Shown in pieces: positions 8,448-18,127 of a stretch of DNA of 64,000 nucleotides. Origin of the DNA: Mesonia sp. K7 (lineage in GTDB: Bacteria; Bacteroidota; Bacteroidia; Flavobacteriales; Flavobacteriaceae). Location of the stretch: positions 1-64,000 of the forward strand of contig NZ_QKQV01000001.1 in NCBI RefSeq assembly GCF_003233725.1, written 5' to 3'. Under the pieces are notes generated by a model, which made no database searches, was not told the origin of the DNA, and was given only the letters and a program-made list of their open reading frames with translations. The stretch's first letter is position 1. Each line of letters starts with the position of its first letter. Position numbers and translations under genes: made by a program.

Positions 8448-10772
8448 CTATTCTAAAACTTTCAATTTCGAAAAACGCAGCAAAATCTTTTTGATTCCTC
8501 CGTTATTAAAATCGATTTCTGCTTTTTTGTCTTGTCCAACTCCTTCTATATTTAGAATTTTACCCACACCAAAACGATTGTGTTCTACTTTTTGTCCTGC
8601 TTGTAATCCCGACATTTCTTTCGAAATCTTAGCTGTAACATTTGAGCCTTCGGGTTTTAGTTTTCGCAAACGTCGTAATTGCTGTTCGCTTGGTTGGTTG
8701 ATGCTTGGCGGTGTTCCGTTTTTTGGTTTGTTTTGACGGAGTTTACTCTTGTCAACATCCCCAAAAATATCGGTACTCACCAAAGGTTTGTATTTATAAT
8801 TGTCTTTCGGGATCAGGTAATTCACATATTCTTCATTTATCTCATCGATAAATCGGCTTGGTTCGGCGTCTATCAATTTTCCCCAACGGTAACGCGACTG
8901 TGTATAGGTGAGGTAAGCTTGTTTTTCGGCACGTGTTAACGCCACATAAAAAAGTCGACGTTCTTCTTCGAGTTCAGAACGGGTGTTCATGCTCATAGCC
9001 GAAGGAAATAAGTCTTCTTCCAAACCAACAATATAAACTATGGGAAATTCTAAACCTTTCGCCAAATGTATCGTCATCAAAGCTACTCTGGGTTCGTCGT
9101 CATTGTCTGTATCAAGATCGGTTACCAAAGCGACATCTTCTAAAAATTCGTCTAACGAACCTGTGGCTTCATCAATCTCTTTTTGTCCTTCCACAAAATC
9201 TTTAATCCCGTTTAAAAGTTCTTCCATATTCTCGATACGAGCGATGCCTTCCGGGGTTCCGTCTTTTTTAAGTTCCTGAATCAAACCCGTAGACTTCGTA
9301 ACCACTTCGGTCATTTCAAAAGCATTGAGATGTTGCTTTTGCACCTGAAAACTTCTAATCATTTCTACAAAGCGTGTCAATTTATTTTTGGTTGACGAAT
9401 TGATTTTTATTTCAATACGAGCAATATTTTCCATCACTTCAAAAATCGAACGATTGTACTGATTTGCTGCAATGATGAGTCTGTCTAACGTAGTGGTACC
9501 AATTCCTCTTGCAGGATAATTGATAACCCTTTTTAGCGATTCTTCGTCGTTTGGGTTGACAATAAGACGCAGATAAGCCAAAACGTCTTTTATTTCTTTA
9601 CGTTGGTAGAACGACAAACCGCCGTAAATTCTGTAAGGAATGTCACGCTTCCGCAAAGCATCTTCTATCGCTCTACTTTGAGCATTTGTTCGATACAAAA
9701 CAGCAAACTCGTTGTAGTGCATTTGCTTTTGCATCTGGTTTTCAAAAATCGAACTCGCCACAAACCTGCCTTCTTCCGCATCGGTCAGTAACCGATTAAC
9801 AAATATCTTTTCGCCATCTTCATTATTGGTCCAAACTACTTTTTCTAATTTGGTTTGGTTTTTATCGATGATTGAATTCGCTGCGTTTACAATATTTTTG
9901 GTCGAACGGTAATTTTGTTCCAAACGATACATTTGTACATCTTCATAATCTCGTTGGAAGTTGAGAATGTTATTGATATTGGCTCCGCGAAAAGCGTAAA
10001 TACTCTGCGCATCATCACCTACTACACAAATATTTTGAAACTTATCACTCAAAGCTCTTACAATGAGGTATTGTGAGTGATTGGTGTCTTGGTACTCATC
10101 TACCAAAATATACTTGAAACGGTTTTGGTATTTTGCCAACACATCTGGAAAACGATTTAACAATTCGTTGGTTTTCAACAACAAATCATCGAAATCCATC
10201 GCTCCTGCTTTAAAACAACGATCGACATAATTTTTATAGATTTCGCCAAAGCGTGGTCGTTTGGCCATGGCATCAGCTTCTTGCAGTTCGCCATTATTGT
10301 AATAAGCTTTTACGGTAATTAAGCTATTTTTTAATGAAGAAATACGGCTGTAAATCTGTTTGTACTTATAAATGTCTTTATCAAGATTCATTTCTTTAAT
10401 GATGCTCGATATCAGTCGCTGTGAATCTTGGGTGTCATAGATCGTAAAATTAGAAGGGTAACCTAATTTATCGGCTTCAATACGAAGAATTTTTGCAAAA
10501 ATAGAGTGAAAAGTACCCATCCAAAGGTTTTTGGCTTCGCTCTGTCCAACGATTTTAGAAATACGGTGTTTCATTTCGCGAGCGGCTTTGTTGGTAAAAG
10601 TCAAAGCAAGAATATGAAACGGATCGACACCTTGATGCATTAGGTATGCAATGCGGTAAGTAAGCACTCTTGTTTTTCCTGAACCTGCACCAGCAATGAC
10701 AATAAGCGGACCATCTTTGTGTTCTACCGGAGCTCTTTGCGCCTCATTCAATTCATTTAAAAAATTCTCCAC
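8448..10772 (-). CDS. uvrD: UvrD/PcrA-type superfamily 1 DNA helicase
   Basis: This 3'-5' helicase acts in nucleotide-excision and mismatch repair and removes RecA from DNA. It carries Walker A GAGSGKTR, motif II VDEYQDT, the GDDAQSIYAFRGA motif, QNYRST, and VALMTIHLAKGLEFP near the C-terminal helicase half. The tail has the Tudor-like VEHNRFGVGKIL element typical of PcrA. The GTG at 10772 is preferred as start (774 aa). It gives the family N-terminus ending NELNEAQ...DGPLIVIAG, and the only promoter-like -7 element (10814-10821) lies between it and the in-frame ATG at 10850. If the ATG is used the protein has 800 residues. It is divergent from the glutamate-synthase-like gene. Confidence 0.93.
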   Translation of the reverse strand: MENFLNELNEAQRAPVEHKDGPLIVIAGAGSGKTRVLTYRIAYLMHQGVDPFHILALTFTNKAAREMKHRISKIVGQSEAKNLWMGTFHSIFAKILRIEADKLGYPSNFTIYDTQDSQRLISSIIKEMNLDKDIYKYKQIYSRISSLKNSLITVKAYYNNGELQEADAMAKRPRFGEIYKNYVDRCFKAGAMDFDDLLLKTNELLNRFPDVLAKYQNRFKYILVDEYQDTNHSQYLIVRALSDKFQNICVVGDDAQSIYAFRGANINNILNFQRDYEDVQMYRLEQNYRSTKNIVNAANSIIDKNQTKLEKVVWTNNEDGEKIFVNRLLTDAEEGRFVASSIFENQMQKQMHYNEFAVLYRTNAQSRAIEDALRKRDIPYRIYGGLSFYQRKEIKDVLAYLRLIVNPNDEESLKRVINYPARGIGTTTLDRLIIAANQYNRSIFEVMENIARIEIKINSSTKNKLTRFVEMIRSFQVQKQHLNAFEMTEVVTKSTGLIQELKKDGTPEGIARIENMEELLNGIKDFVEGQKEIDEATGSLDEFLEDVALVTDLDTDNDDEPRVALMTIHLAKGLEFPIVYIVGLEEDLFPSAMSMNTRSELEEERRLFYVALTRAEKQAYLTYTQSRYRWGKLIDAEPSRFIDEINEEYVNYLIPKDNYKYKPLVSTDIFGDVDKSKLRQNKPKNGTPPSINQPSEQQLRRLRKLKPEGSNVTAKISKEMSGLQAGQKVEHNRFGVGKILNIEGVGQDKKAEIDFNNGGIKKILLRFSKLKVLE

Positions 10773-10813
10773 AGCATTTGTTTTAATCGACGTGAAATTA
10801 CCAAAATTTTGAG

Positions 10814-10821
10814 CAAACTTA
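10814..10821 (-). promoter_or_regulatory. Candidate -7 element of the uvrD-like helicase gene
   Basis: The minus strand reads TAAGTTTG, matching TAnnTTTG, about 42 bp upstream of the GTG start at 10772. It lies downstream of the ATG at 10850, which argues against that start. Confidence 0.45.
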
Positions 10822-10910
10822 AAGGCTATAACGCTATTATTTATAAACAAAGCCTCAAAAATTATTATTTTATTAAATATATTAGTGGCAGAATTAAAAT
10901 CGCTTCATTT

Positions 10911-12515
10911 ATGGAGAATATTTGGGAGTTTATCAAGGATATTTTGTGGTGGCAATGGTTAATCGTAGTTGTTGTCATCATCGCCATCAGAGATATATTT
11001 TTCAACAAAAAGCACATCATTACCAAAAATTTTCCTGTCGTGGGACATTTTAGGTATATGCTTGAAAGTATTGGTCCAGAATTACGGCAATATATTGTTG
11101 CCAACAATCGGGAAGAATTACCATTTGATCGTATTGAGCGGAGTTGGATATACGCTTCTGCAAAAAACCAAAACAATTATAAAGGTTTTGGTACTGACAG
11201 GGATATTTACGAAACCAACTATAATTTCATCCACAATGCGATGACCCCTTTTAAATTGCCCGAAAAACACCCCAACATCAAAGACCCTTACTTTTTGCCG
11301 TGTGCCAAAGTAATGGGGCTTTACCATAAAAGAAAGCATCCTTACCGGCCCGCTTCGGTGATCAATGTTTCTGCGATGAGTTTCGGAAGTCTTTCTGCGA
11401 GAGCCATAGAATCGTTAAATATTGGTGTGCAAATGGCCAATGCTTTTCACAACACAGGAGAAGGCGGTATTTCTCCTTACCATAAAAAAGGAGGCGACTT
11501 GGTTTTTCAAATTGGAACAGGCTATTTTGGTGTTCGTGACGAAAACGGAAAATTTTCGTTAGATAAATTAAAAACCTTAGCTGAAAACACCCCGACTTTA
11601 CGAGCCATAGAACTCAAACTTTCACAAGGCGCCAAACCAGGAAAAGGAGGAATTCTACCCGCTTCTAAAATCACCAAAGAGATTGCAGAAATTAGACATG
11701 TTCCTTTAGGAAAAGATGTGATTTCGCCTGCTTATCATACAGCTTTCAATAGTGTGCAAGAAATGGTAGATCTCATCGAGCAAATGGCAGAAGTTACTGG
11801 TTTACCTGTGGGTATAAAAGCTGCTGTAGGTAAAATGGATGAATGGAAAGAGCTCGTTAAAATCATGAAAGAACAAGATAAAGGACCCGATTTTATTGCT
11901 ATCGATGGCGGTGAAGGCGGAACTGGAGCAGCACCTCCAAGTTTTGCAGGTCACGTTTCTTTGCCGTGGGTTTATGCCTTTAAAAATGTGTATAAACTTT
12001 TTAAGGAATATGATCTTTGCGAACGCGTGGTTTTTATCGCCAGCGGAAAACTCGGTTTTCCTTCGTCTGCTGCCATGGCGTTTGCGATGGGAGCAGATTG
12101 CATCAACGTGGCACGCGAAGCGATGATGAGCATTGGTTGTATTCAGGCGCAAGCTTGTCACAACAACACTTGCCCTACGGGTATTGCTACCCAAAATAAA
12201 TGGTTACAAGCGGGTATCAATATCAAAGACAAATCGAAAAGAGCTGATTTTTATTTCAAAAACTTTAGAAAAGAACTCGTCGAACTTTCACACGCAAGTG
12301 GTTATGAACATCCTTGCCTATATTCGATGGATGATGTTTCGGTAAACTTGAGCGATCAAGATTTTGTAAAATCTTTGGCAGATTCTTACGAATATCACAA
12401 AGTAAAAGTTCCTTTTGAAAGTATGAAAGCCATACAAAAATGTCCTTACCTTGGCGGAAATTACAAAAGAAAAAAAGCCGCCAAACAAATAAATAAAGAA
12501 GAAGTACGTTACTAA
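10911..12515 (+). CDS. Membrane-anchored FMN-binding glutamate-synthase-like protein
   Basis: The protein is the central FMN/[3Fe-4S] synthase domain of glutamate synthase without the glutamine amidotransferase domain. A membrane helix is at residues 13-28 (WQWLIVVVVIIAI). The barrel carries GGEGGTGAAP and FIASGKLGFPSSAAMAFAMG. Cysteines in GCIQAQACHNNTCPTGIATQ match the iron-sulfur segment. The 534-residue length suits the 'FMN-binding glutamate synthase family', whose true substrate is not settled. The ATG at 10911 is chosen because the anchor then starts near the N-terminus; an in-frame ATG at 10809 would add 34 residues with no family likeness and overlap the divergent helicase promoter. 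Two small membrane-protein genes follow after 21 and 9 bp. Confidence 0.9.
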   Translation: MENIWEFIKDILWWQWLIVVVVIIAIRDIFFNKKHIITKNFPVVGHFRYMLESIGPELRQYIVANNREELPFDRIERSWIYASAKNQNNYKGFGTDRDIYETNYNFIHNAMTPFKLPEKHPNIKDPYFLPCAKVMGLYHKRKHPYRPASVINVSAMSFGSLSARAIESLNIGVQMANAFHNTGEGGISPYHKKGGDLVFQIGTGYFGVRDENGKFSLDKLKTLAENTPTLRAIELKLSQGAKPGKGGILPASKITKEIAEIRHVPLGKDVISPAYHTAFNSVQEMVDLIEQMAEVTGLPVGIKAAVGKMDEWKELVKIMKEQDKGPDFIAIDGGEGGTGAAPPSFAGHVSLPWVYAFKNVYKLFKEYDLCERVVFIASGKLGFPSSAAMAFAMGADCINVAREAMMSIGCIQAQACHNNTCPTGIATQNKWLQAGINIKDKSKRADFYFKNFRKELVELSHASGYEHPCLYSMDDVSVNLSDQDFVKSLADSYEYHKVKVPFESMKAIQKCPYLGGNYKRKKAAKQINKEEVRY

Positions 12516-12536
12516 ACTTAGAAAACCTCAAATTTT

Positions 12537-13058
12537 ATGGATAACATCAACTATTTACAACTCCTTTTTTACCTTTTACCTGCCATTGTGGTAGGTTTTT
12601 TAGCGTTTTATTTTATCAGTTCGTATTTTAAAGAACAAGAGCAAAAGAGAATGTATTCGATAAGAGCTAAAAATCGCAAGCACACCTTACCGCTAAGGTT
12701 TCAGGCGTTAGAAAGATTGACGTTGTTTTTGGAGCGCATCGATCCAGGAAGTTTACTTTTACGCGTAAAACCCTACAACGACAACAAAAATGATTACGAA
12801 AACCTACTGGTGCAAAACATCGAAAAAGAATACGAACACAACATCGCACAGCAAATTTATGTTTCCAACGAATGCTGGAATGCCATAAGAGCCACCAAAA
12901 ATGCAACAATTGCACTCATTAGAAAAGCGAGTATGCATCAACATGTTTCTACATCTGACAAATTGCGGGAAGAAATTATCTCTGAGCTGATGGATAAAGC
13001 TTCGCCTAGCCAAACCGGCTTGGCTTTTGTACGCCGCGAGGCAAGTGATATTTGGTAG
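12537..13058 (+). CDS. Conserved protein with one N-terminal membrane helix, function unknown
   Basis: This 173-residue protein has a strong membrane helix at about residues 8-29 (LLFYLLPAIVVGFLAFYFI). A basic, helical cytoplasmic part follows, with RFQALERLTLFLERIDP and LLVQNIEKEYEHNIAQQIYV. I recognise it as a type of protein common in Flavobacteriia but know no function. It starts 21 bp after the glutamate-synthase-like gene, so the two are probably co-transcribed. No catalytic motif is visible. Confidence 0.8.
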   Translation: MDNINYLQLLFYLLPAIVVGFLAFYFISSYFKEQEQKRMYSIRAKNRKHTLPLRFQALERLTLFLERIDPGSLLLRVKPYNDNKNDYENLLVQNIEKEYEHNIAQQIYVSNECWNAIRATKNATIALIRKASMHQHVSTSDKLREEIISELMDKASPSQTGLAFVRREASDIW

Positions 13059-13067
13059 ATTTATGTT

Positions 13068-13322
13068 ATGAAAAAGAAACTTGTTCCTTTCATTTTTGCT
13101 CTAATCATCACTTTTATTTCTTTAATTATTCTTATAAATACCTCTATAGGAAATATAGGAAATCAAGAAATGTGGAGAATTATAGCTAGTTTGATGGGGT
13201 TTTTATGTTTAATGTTATTATGGTTTTCTTATGGAAGAAAATTCGTGAAACACAATCATAGATCTACTTCCTCCTCACATAATTCTGATGCTCCTCTTCT
13301 ACTTCGCCCAATAGATTTTTGA
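13068..13322 (+). CDS. Small two-helix membrane protein, overlaps aminopeptidase gene tail to tail
   Basis: The 84-residue product starts MKKKLVPFIFALIITFISLI. It has two membrane helices (about 6-25 and 38-56) with a basic end, GRKFVKHNHRST. It starts 9 bp after the previous gene. Its last 59 bp overlap, antisense, the end of the M1 aminopeptidase gene. The hydrophobic pattern and AT-rich codons look real, but the last 20 residues are simply the antisense of the aminopeptidase. The C-terminus may be a recent read-through after loss of an earlier stop. No family was recognised. Confidence 0.55.
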   Translation: MKKKLVPFIFALIITFISLIILINTSIGNIGNQEMWRIIASLMGFLCLMLLWFSYGRKFVKHNHRSTSSSHNSDAPLLLRPIDF

Positions 13323-15333
13323 AGGCTTGTTGATGTTGAGCATCTTTCCAGAGTTCATCGAGCATTTGTCGGGCAAAACTTCTAAAACGCCAAACCGAGT
13401 GTGCGCTCGCCTCTAGCAAATCTTTATAATTCTGTGGTGAAAATTGATTGAGCTGATATAAATATTCAAAAGCTTTTTGCCGAATAGAGTAATCGTACTG
13501 CGTTTGCGTATAACTAGACAATTTCTCAAACAATTTTGGCTTTTCAGTATTTTTATAATTAGGGGTTACCAAAGAAAGCGTGAGGTGCAACAACTCTATA
13601 TTTTTGTCTGAAAAACCTTCTATTCCTTGTGTTTTTTCAAGGTATGAAATTCGATCTTCTTCAAAATTCATCCACAAATTGTACAAGGCATATTCTTTGG
13701 TCAAGTAAGAATCATCTTCCAACAAAGTTTCATAATTTGTTTTGAGCTTTCGCGGAATTTTACGCACCGATGCTGCAATCGCTTGCCTTACGTAAATATT
13801 ATTGCTTTCAAATGCTTTTTGGTATAAAGGGTAAGTTTCATCTATATTTTCACTCGCCAATTGGAAAACTGCTTCTTGGCCTATATAATCGTTTACCGGA
13901 AAATCTAATGCTTGTGACAAAGCTTCTTTTTTGTCAGAAAAAGACAGCTTAGCCAAGGATTTAATGTGCAACAGTTCCATCATAAAACTTGAGTTTTTAA
14001 AGGAATTGTAGACATCTTCCGTCTGAAAAGCCGATTGTTGTAACCAATCTCTTTTAAAATCTGATAAATCTTGTTGAGTTACTTTTTCCATTTCTGCTAA
14101 GAAATCGTCAGTAGAAACATTTTGGTAGGCGTATTTTTCCAAGTAATTCTTCACCCCTTTTCGAAAATTCTCTCGACCAATTTTTTCGTTTAAAATATGT
14201 AACGCCCAAGCTCCTTTTTGGTAGAAGGTAAGCGAACTCGCTTTTGGGTTCAATAAAGCTTCTCCTTTACCAGAATCGCTCAAGGCTTTTAGTTGTTCGG
14301 CGGTTTGATACAGTTTATGGTAATAATAATCTTCTCCAAAAATTTCTTTTTCTACCAAAAGTGCATAATAGGTAGCAAAACCTTCTTGCAACCAATGATG
14401 TTCACTAGAAGTTTCAGTTACTAAATCGCCAAACCATTGGTGAGCCAATTCGTGCGCATTTACATTGATGTAGTTTTTGTCGGTAAAGCCAATTTCATCC
14501 ACTACAAACTGATTAGAAAAAACGGTTGCAGTCGTATTTTCCATACCGGCATATAAAAAATCACGCACAGGAACTTGCTTATAATTCTGCCACGGAAACG
14601 GTACGCCAATTTCGTTTTCCAAAAAATCGAACATGCGTTTAGAATAACGATAAGTTGATGTTAGGTGCTCAGCGTCTTGAGGTTCGATATACAGAAACAA
14701 TTCTTTTCCGGAAGCAGAAGTCTTTTTATGTACTTCGTATTTCCCAACAATAACAGCAACCAAATAACTACTCATGGGGTTTTGCATATCGAAAAAGTAG
14801 GTGTGGTTTTCTTTTTGTTTTTCAATTTTCTCTAACTTCCCATTGGCAATGACTTGGTAGTCTTTAGGTACGGTATAATTCAGATCGAATTCAATTTTAT
14901 CGTTCACATCATCGATACTTGGCAACCAATGTGAAGTGTATTTTCCCTGTCCTTGTGTCCAAATTTGATTACTGCCTTCATTATTCCAACCTACAAAATA
15001 GAGCGTTTGTTTAGGTTTTGCTTCGTATTCTAACCTTACGGAATATTCTTTTTGAGGTTTAAAGTTTCCCACCAACCAGATTTTATCTGAAGTAGCGGAA
15101 ATCTTTATGGAAGGATTTTTCTGCGGAAGTAATTCAAAATGGTGTGCGTCGAGATAGATTGAATCGGTTGCTTTTTTGATTTTAAACTGTACCATTAGAT
15201 TTCCAAAAACCATTTCTTCTTGGGGCGAAAAACGAATGTTCCCCTCAATTTGTCTAACATCCAGTTTGTCTAACTGTTGAGCATTCCCCGAAAGGGAAAA
15301 CATTAAAAAAAGAAACAGCACAAAATTTTTCAT
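13264..15333 (-). CDS. Secreted M1 family aminopeptidase
   Basis: This is a zinc exopeptidase that removes N-terminal residues from peptides, probably in the periplasm. The start at 15333 gives a signal peptide (MKNFVLFLFLMFSLSGNAQ); an ATG at 15351 adds six residues. The N-terminal beta-saddle is followed by the GAMEN-type motif in LYAGMENTTATV. The zinc site HELAHQWFGDLV has its first His at residue 294, with the third ligand Glu in WLQEGFATYY. The C-terminal part is helical and HEAT-like. Length 689 residues fits the family. The stop overlaps a small membrane-protein gene on the other strand. A candidate -7 element is at 15386-15393. Confidence 0.93.
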   Translation of the reverse strand: MKNFVLFLFLMFSLSGNAQQLDKLDVRQIEGNIRFSPQEEMVFGNLMVQFKIKKATDSIYLDAHHFELLPQKNPSIKISATSDKIWLVGNFKPQKEYSVRLEYEAKPKQTLYFVGWNNEGSNQIWTQGQGKYTSHWLPSIDDVNDKIEFDLNYTVPKDYQVIANGKLEKIEKQKENHTYFFDMQNPMSSYLVAVIVGKYEVHKKTSASGKELFLYIEPQDAEHLTSTYRYSKRMFDFLENEIGVPFPWQNYKQVPVRDFLYAGMENTTATVFSNQFVVDEIGFTDKNYINVNAHELAHQWFGDLVTETSSEHHWLQEGFATYYALLVEKEIFGEDYYYHKLYQTAEQLKALSDSGKGEALLNPKASSLTFYQKGAWALHILNEKIGRENFRKGVKNYLEKYAYQNVSTDDFLAEMEKVTQQDLSDFKRDWLQQSAFQTEDVYNSFKNSSFMMELLHIKSLAKLSFSDKKEALSQALDFPVNDYIGQEAVFQLASENIDETYPLYQKAFESNNIYVRQAIAASVRKIPRKLKTNYETLLEDDSYLTKEYALYNLWMNFEEDRISYLEKTQGIEGFSDKNIELLHLTLSLVTPNYKNTEKPKLFEKLSSYTQTQYDYSIRQKAFEYLYQLNQFSPQNYKDLLEASAHSVWRFRSFARQMLDELWKDAQHQQAFKNLLGEVEEEHQNYVRRK

Positions 15334-15385
15334 AAAAAAAGGATAATACATTTCGAAAATACAAAACCTGTTACATTTTTATTGT

Positions 15386-15393
15386 CAAAAATA
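15386..15393 (-). promoter_or_regulatory. Candidate -7 element of the M1 aminopeptidase gene
   Basis: The minus strand reads TATTTTTG, about 53 bp upstream of the ATG at 15333. No -33 TTG lies at the usual spacing. Confidence 0.4.
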
Positions 15394-15445
15394 AAACTTA
15401 ACAGATTTTTTTTATCTTTAGGCCACTCAACCAAAAAACAAAAAA

Positions 15446-15877
15446 ATGAATACTGCAAGAATCCCAAACTGGTTTTGGGTAATTTCAGGTATCTTACTGC
15501 TATGGCATATGGTGGGCTTAGGCTCGTTTATTTACCATACTTTTATGATGTCTGAAGAAGCCATTGAGGCACTTCCTGAAAAAGAACGAATTTTATATGG
15601 TCAATACCCGATGTGGTCACACCTTATTTTTGCCATTGCAACCATCACTGCATTTTTAGGTAATATTTTACTTTTTGATCAGAAAAAAATGGCAATAAGT
15701 CTTTTTGTGATTTCTTTTATTGCGATTATTATACAAATGGGGCATCATCTATTTATGACCAGCGCGGTAGAAGTTTATGGTAAAACAACTTACATGATGC
15801 CTATTTTGGTCATTGTAGTAGCTGGTTTTTGCATTTGGCTTTCTAACCATGCCAAAAATCAGGAATGGATTGATTAA
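15446..15877 (+). CDS. Four-helix membrane protein of unknown function
   Basis: This 143-residue protein has four hydrophobic segments at about 9-32, 56-76, 82-105 and 115-134. The loop EAIEALPEKERILYGQYPMW between helices 1 and 2 is acidic. Conserved-looking His residues (LLWHMVG, MGHHLF) sit in or near membrane segments. I know similar small proteins from Flavobacteriia, often without a name. It is upstream of recG with a 62-bp gap and in the same direction, but a functional link is not evident. Confidence 0.75.
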   Translation: MNTARIPNWFWVISGILLLWHMVGLGSFIYHTFMMSEEAIEALPEKERILYGQYPMWSHLIFAIATITAFLGNILLFDQKKMAISLFVISFIAIIIQMGHHLFMTSAVEVYGKTTYMMPILVIVVAGFCIWLSNHAKNQEWID

Positions 15878-15939
15878 AAGAATAGGCTAATTTCAAATTT
15901 TGAAGATAGGATTTTGCAAGATTTCCTATCTTCGTGTTT

Positions 15940-18045
15940 ATGAATACTACCTCTTTGCAAACTCCCATAGAATACCTAAAAGGCGTTGGTTCTAATCGTG
16001 GTGAAGTCTTACGAAAAGAGTTAAACATTCATACTTATCAAGATTTACTTTATCATTTTCCGCATCGGTATATTGATAAAACCCAATATTACAAAATCAA
16101 CCAAATACAACCCAACAGTTCGGATATTCAGATAATTGGAAAAATCACACATCTAAAAACGGTTGGCGAAAGTCGTGGGAAACGATTGGTCGCTGATTTT
16201 GTAGATGATACGGGAAAAATAGAATTGGTTTGGTTTAGAGGGCAAAAATATTTTAGGGAGTCACTCAAGATAAATGTGCCTTACGTCATTTTCGGAAAAG
16301 CCAATTGGTATGGTCAAAATATCTCTATTGCTCACCCCGATATGGAATTGCTCACCCTACACGAGAAAAGCCTAAAAGTAGCTATGCAACCTATTTATCC
16401 ATCTACCGAAATGCTTTCCAAAAAAGGCATCACCAACAAGGTAATGGTAAATATGATGAGTCAATTGTTTGTCGAACAGAAAATAGCTGTCGCGGAAACA
16501 TTACCCAATTATATTCTTGAACATTACAAGCTCATTTCCAAAAATGAGGCCTTATTTCAAATTCATTTTCCGCAAAGTGCCAACAAATTAGCATTAGCAG
16601 AATTCCGCTTAAAGTTTGAAGAATTGTTTTACATTCAGTTACAGTTACTTCTAAAAAATCAAATCCGTAAACAAAAAATAAAAGGTTATGTTTTTGAAAA
16701 TGTGGGTGATTATACTCACAAATTTTACAACGAAGTACTTCCGTTTGATTTGACCAATGCGCAAAAAAAAGTACTTAAAGAAATTCGGAATGATTTGGGA
16801 AATGGCGCTCAAATGAATCGGCTTTTACAGGGCGATGTAGGTTCGGGAAAAACCATTGTGGCTTTTATGACTTGCCTTTTGGCTTTAGACAACCAAATGC
16901 AAACCTGTATCATGGCTCCTACCGAAATCTTGGCTACGCAACATTACAATAGTTTATACGCTTTCGCGGAAAAACTCAATTTAAAAATTGCACTGTTAAC
17001 AGGTTCTACCAAAACCAAAGAACGTAAAGAAATTCACGAAAGTTTAGAAAACGGAAGTTTAGACATTCTTGTCGGAACGCATGCGGTATTAGAAGATAAA
17101 GTACAATTCAAAAATCTTGGCTTGGCCATTATCGATGAGCAGCATCGTTTTGGTGTGGCTCAACGTGCCAAATTATGGAAGAAAAATGCTATTCCGCCGC
17201 ATATTTTGGTAATGACCGCAACACCCATCCCAAGAACCTTGGCAATGAGCTTGTACGGTGATCTCGATATTTCGGTAATCGACGAATTACCACCCGGAAG
17301 AAAATCCGTGAAAACGGTACATCGCAGGGATGGCAATCGTTTGAAAGTGTTTCGATTTATAAAAGACGAAATCAAAAAAGGCAGACAAGTATATATAGTT
17401 TATCCACTCATTCAAGAAAGTGAAAAACTCGATTACAAAGATTTGATGGACGGTTACGAAAGTATTGCACGTGAATTTCCCACTCCAGAATATCAGATTT
17501 CTATTGTGCACGGCAAGATGAAAGCTGCCGATAAAGACTATGAAATGAATCGTTTTGTAAAAGGAGAGACTCAAATTATGGTCGCAACTACCGTGATTGA
17601 AGTAGGTGTAAATGTACCCAACGCATCGGTGATGATTATCGAAAGTGCCGAACGATTTGGTTTGTCTCAATTGCACCAATTGCGAGGACGTGTTGGTCGT
17701 GGTGCCGAACAAAGTTATTGTATTTTGATGACAGGATACAAACTTTCGGAAGATAGTATCACGAGAATACAAACCATGACTTCTACCAGCGATGGTTTTG
17801 AGATTGCTGAAGTTGACTTAAAACTGCGCGGGCCAGGCGATTTGATGGGAACACAACAAAGTGGAATTCTCAATTTACGAATTGCCGATATTCTAAAAGA
17901 TAATCAGCTTTTACAAGCTGCGAGAGCTTTCGCTAAAAATATCTTAAGCGAAGATTCAAAATTGGAATTGCCTAAAAACCAGATTTTAAAAAGAAATTAT
18001 ATCCTACTCACCAAAGACAAAAAAAAGTGGCAATATATTAGCTAA
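15940..18045 (+). CDS. recG: ATP-dependent DNA helicase RecG
   Basis: RecG remodels stalled replication forks and Holliday junctions. The N-terminal wedge/OB-fold region opens with IEYLKGVGSNRGEVLRKELN. The helicase core carries Walker A GDVGSGKTI, Walker B IIDEQHRFGVAQR, MTATPIPRTLAM, and motif VI QLHQLRGRVGRG. The C-terminus has the RGPGDLMGTQQSG element characteristic of RecG. The ATG at 15940 gives 701 residues; a GTG two codons upstream (15934) is the other option. Its neighbours, a small membrane protein and pheT, look unrelated. Confidence 0.97.
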   Translation: MNTTSLQTPIEYLKGVGSNRGEVLRKELNIHTYQDLLYHFPHRYIDKTQYYKINQIQPNSSDIQIIGKITHLKTVGESRGKRLVADFVDDTGKIELVWFRGQKYFRESLKINVPYVIFGKANWYGQNISIAHPDMELLTLHEKSLKVAMQPIYPSTEMLSKKGITNKVMVNMMSQLFVEQKIAVAETLPNYILEHYKLISKNEALFQIHFPQSANKLALAEFRLKFEELFYIQLQLLLKNQIRKQKIKGYVFENVGDYTHKFYNEVLPFDLTNAQKKVLKEIRNDLGNGAQMNRLLQGDVGSGKTIVAFMTCLLALDNQMQTCIMAPTEILATQHYNSLYAFAEKLNLKIALLTGSTKTKERKEIHESLENGSLDILVGTHAVLEDKVQFKNLGLAIIDEQHRFGVAQRAKLWKKNAIPPHILVMTATPIPRTLAMSLYGDLDISVIDELPPGRKSVKTVHRRDGNRLKVFRFIKDEIKKGRQVYIVYPLIQESEKLDYKDLMDGYESIAREFPTPEYQISIVHGKMKAADKDYEMNRFVKGETQIMVATTVIEVGVNVPNASVMIIESAERFGLSQLHQLRGRVGRGAEQSYCILMTGYKLSEDSITRIQTMTSTSDGFEIAEVDLKLRGPGDLMGTQQSGILNLRIADILKDNQLLQAARAFAKNILSEDSKLELPKNQILKRNYILLTKDKKKWQYIS

Positions 18046-18094
18046 AGCAATACAACTTACCTCCTATTTTATCTAGGTTTTGAAAAAATAAATT

Positions 18095-18102
18095 TATCTT
18101 TG
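18095..18102 (+). promoter_or_regulatory. Candidate -7 element of pheT
   Basis: TATCTTTG matches TAnnTTTG, 25 bp before the ATG. A TTTTG at 18078-18082 lies only 12 bp upstream, closer than the usual -33 spacing. Confidence 0.5.
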
Positions 18103-18127
18103 TCGACCTAAAAAAACAGCATTTTTC

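Noticed and set aside
11802-12194. Minus-strand open frame of 130 codons
   Set aside because: It is antisense to the conserved FMN/iron-sulfur part of the glutamate-synthase-like gene and has no start signal or domain.
17287-17772. Minus-strand open frame of 161 codons
   Set aside because: It lies inside recG, opposite the helicase motifs, and its product has no recognisable pattern.
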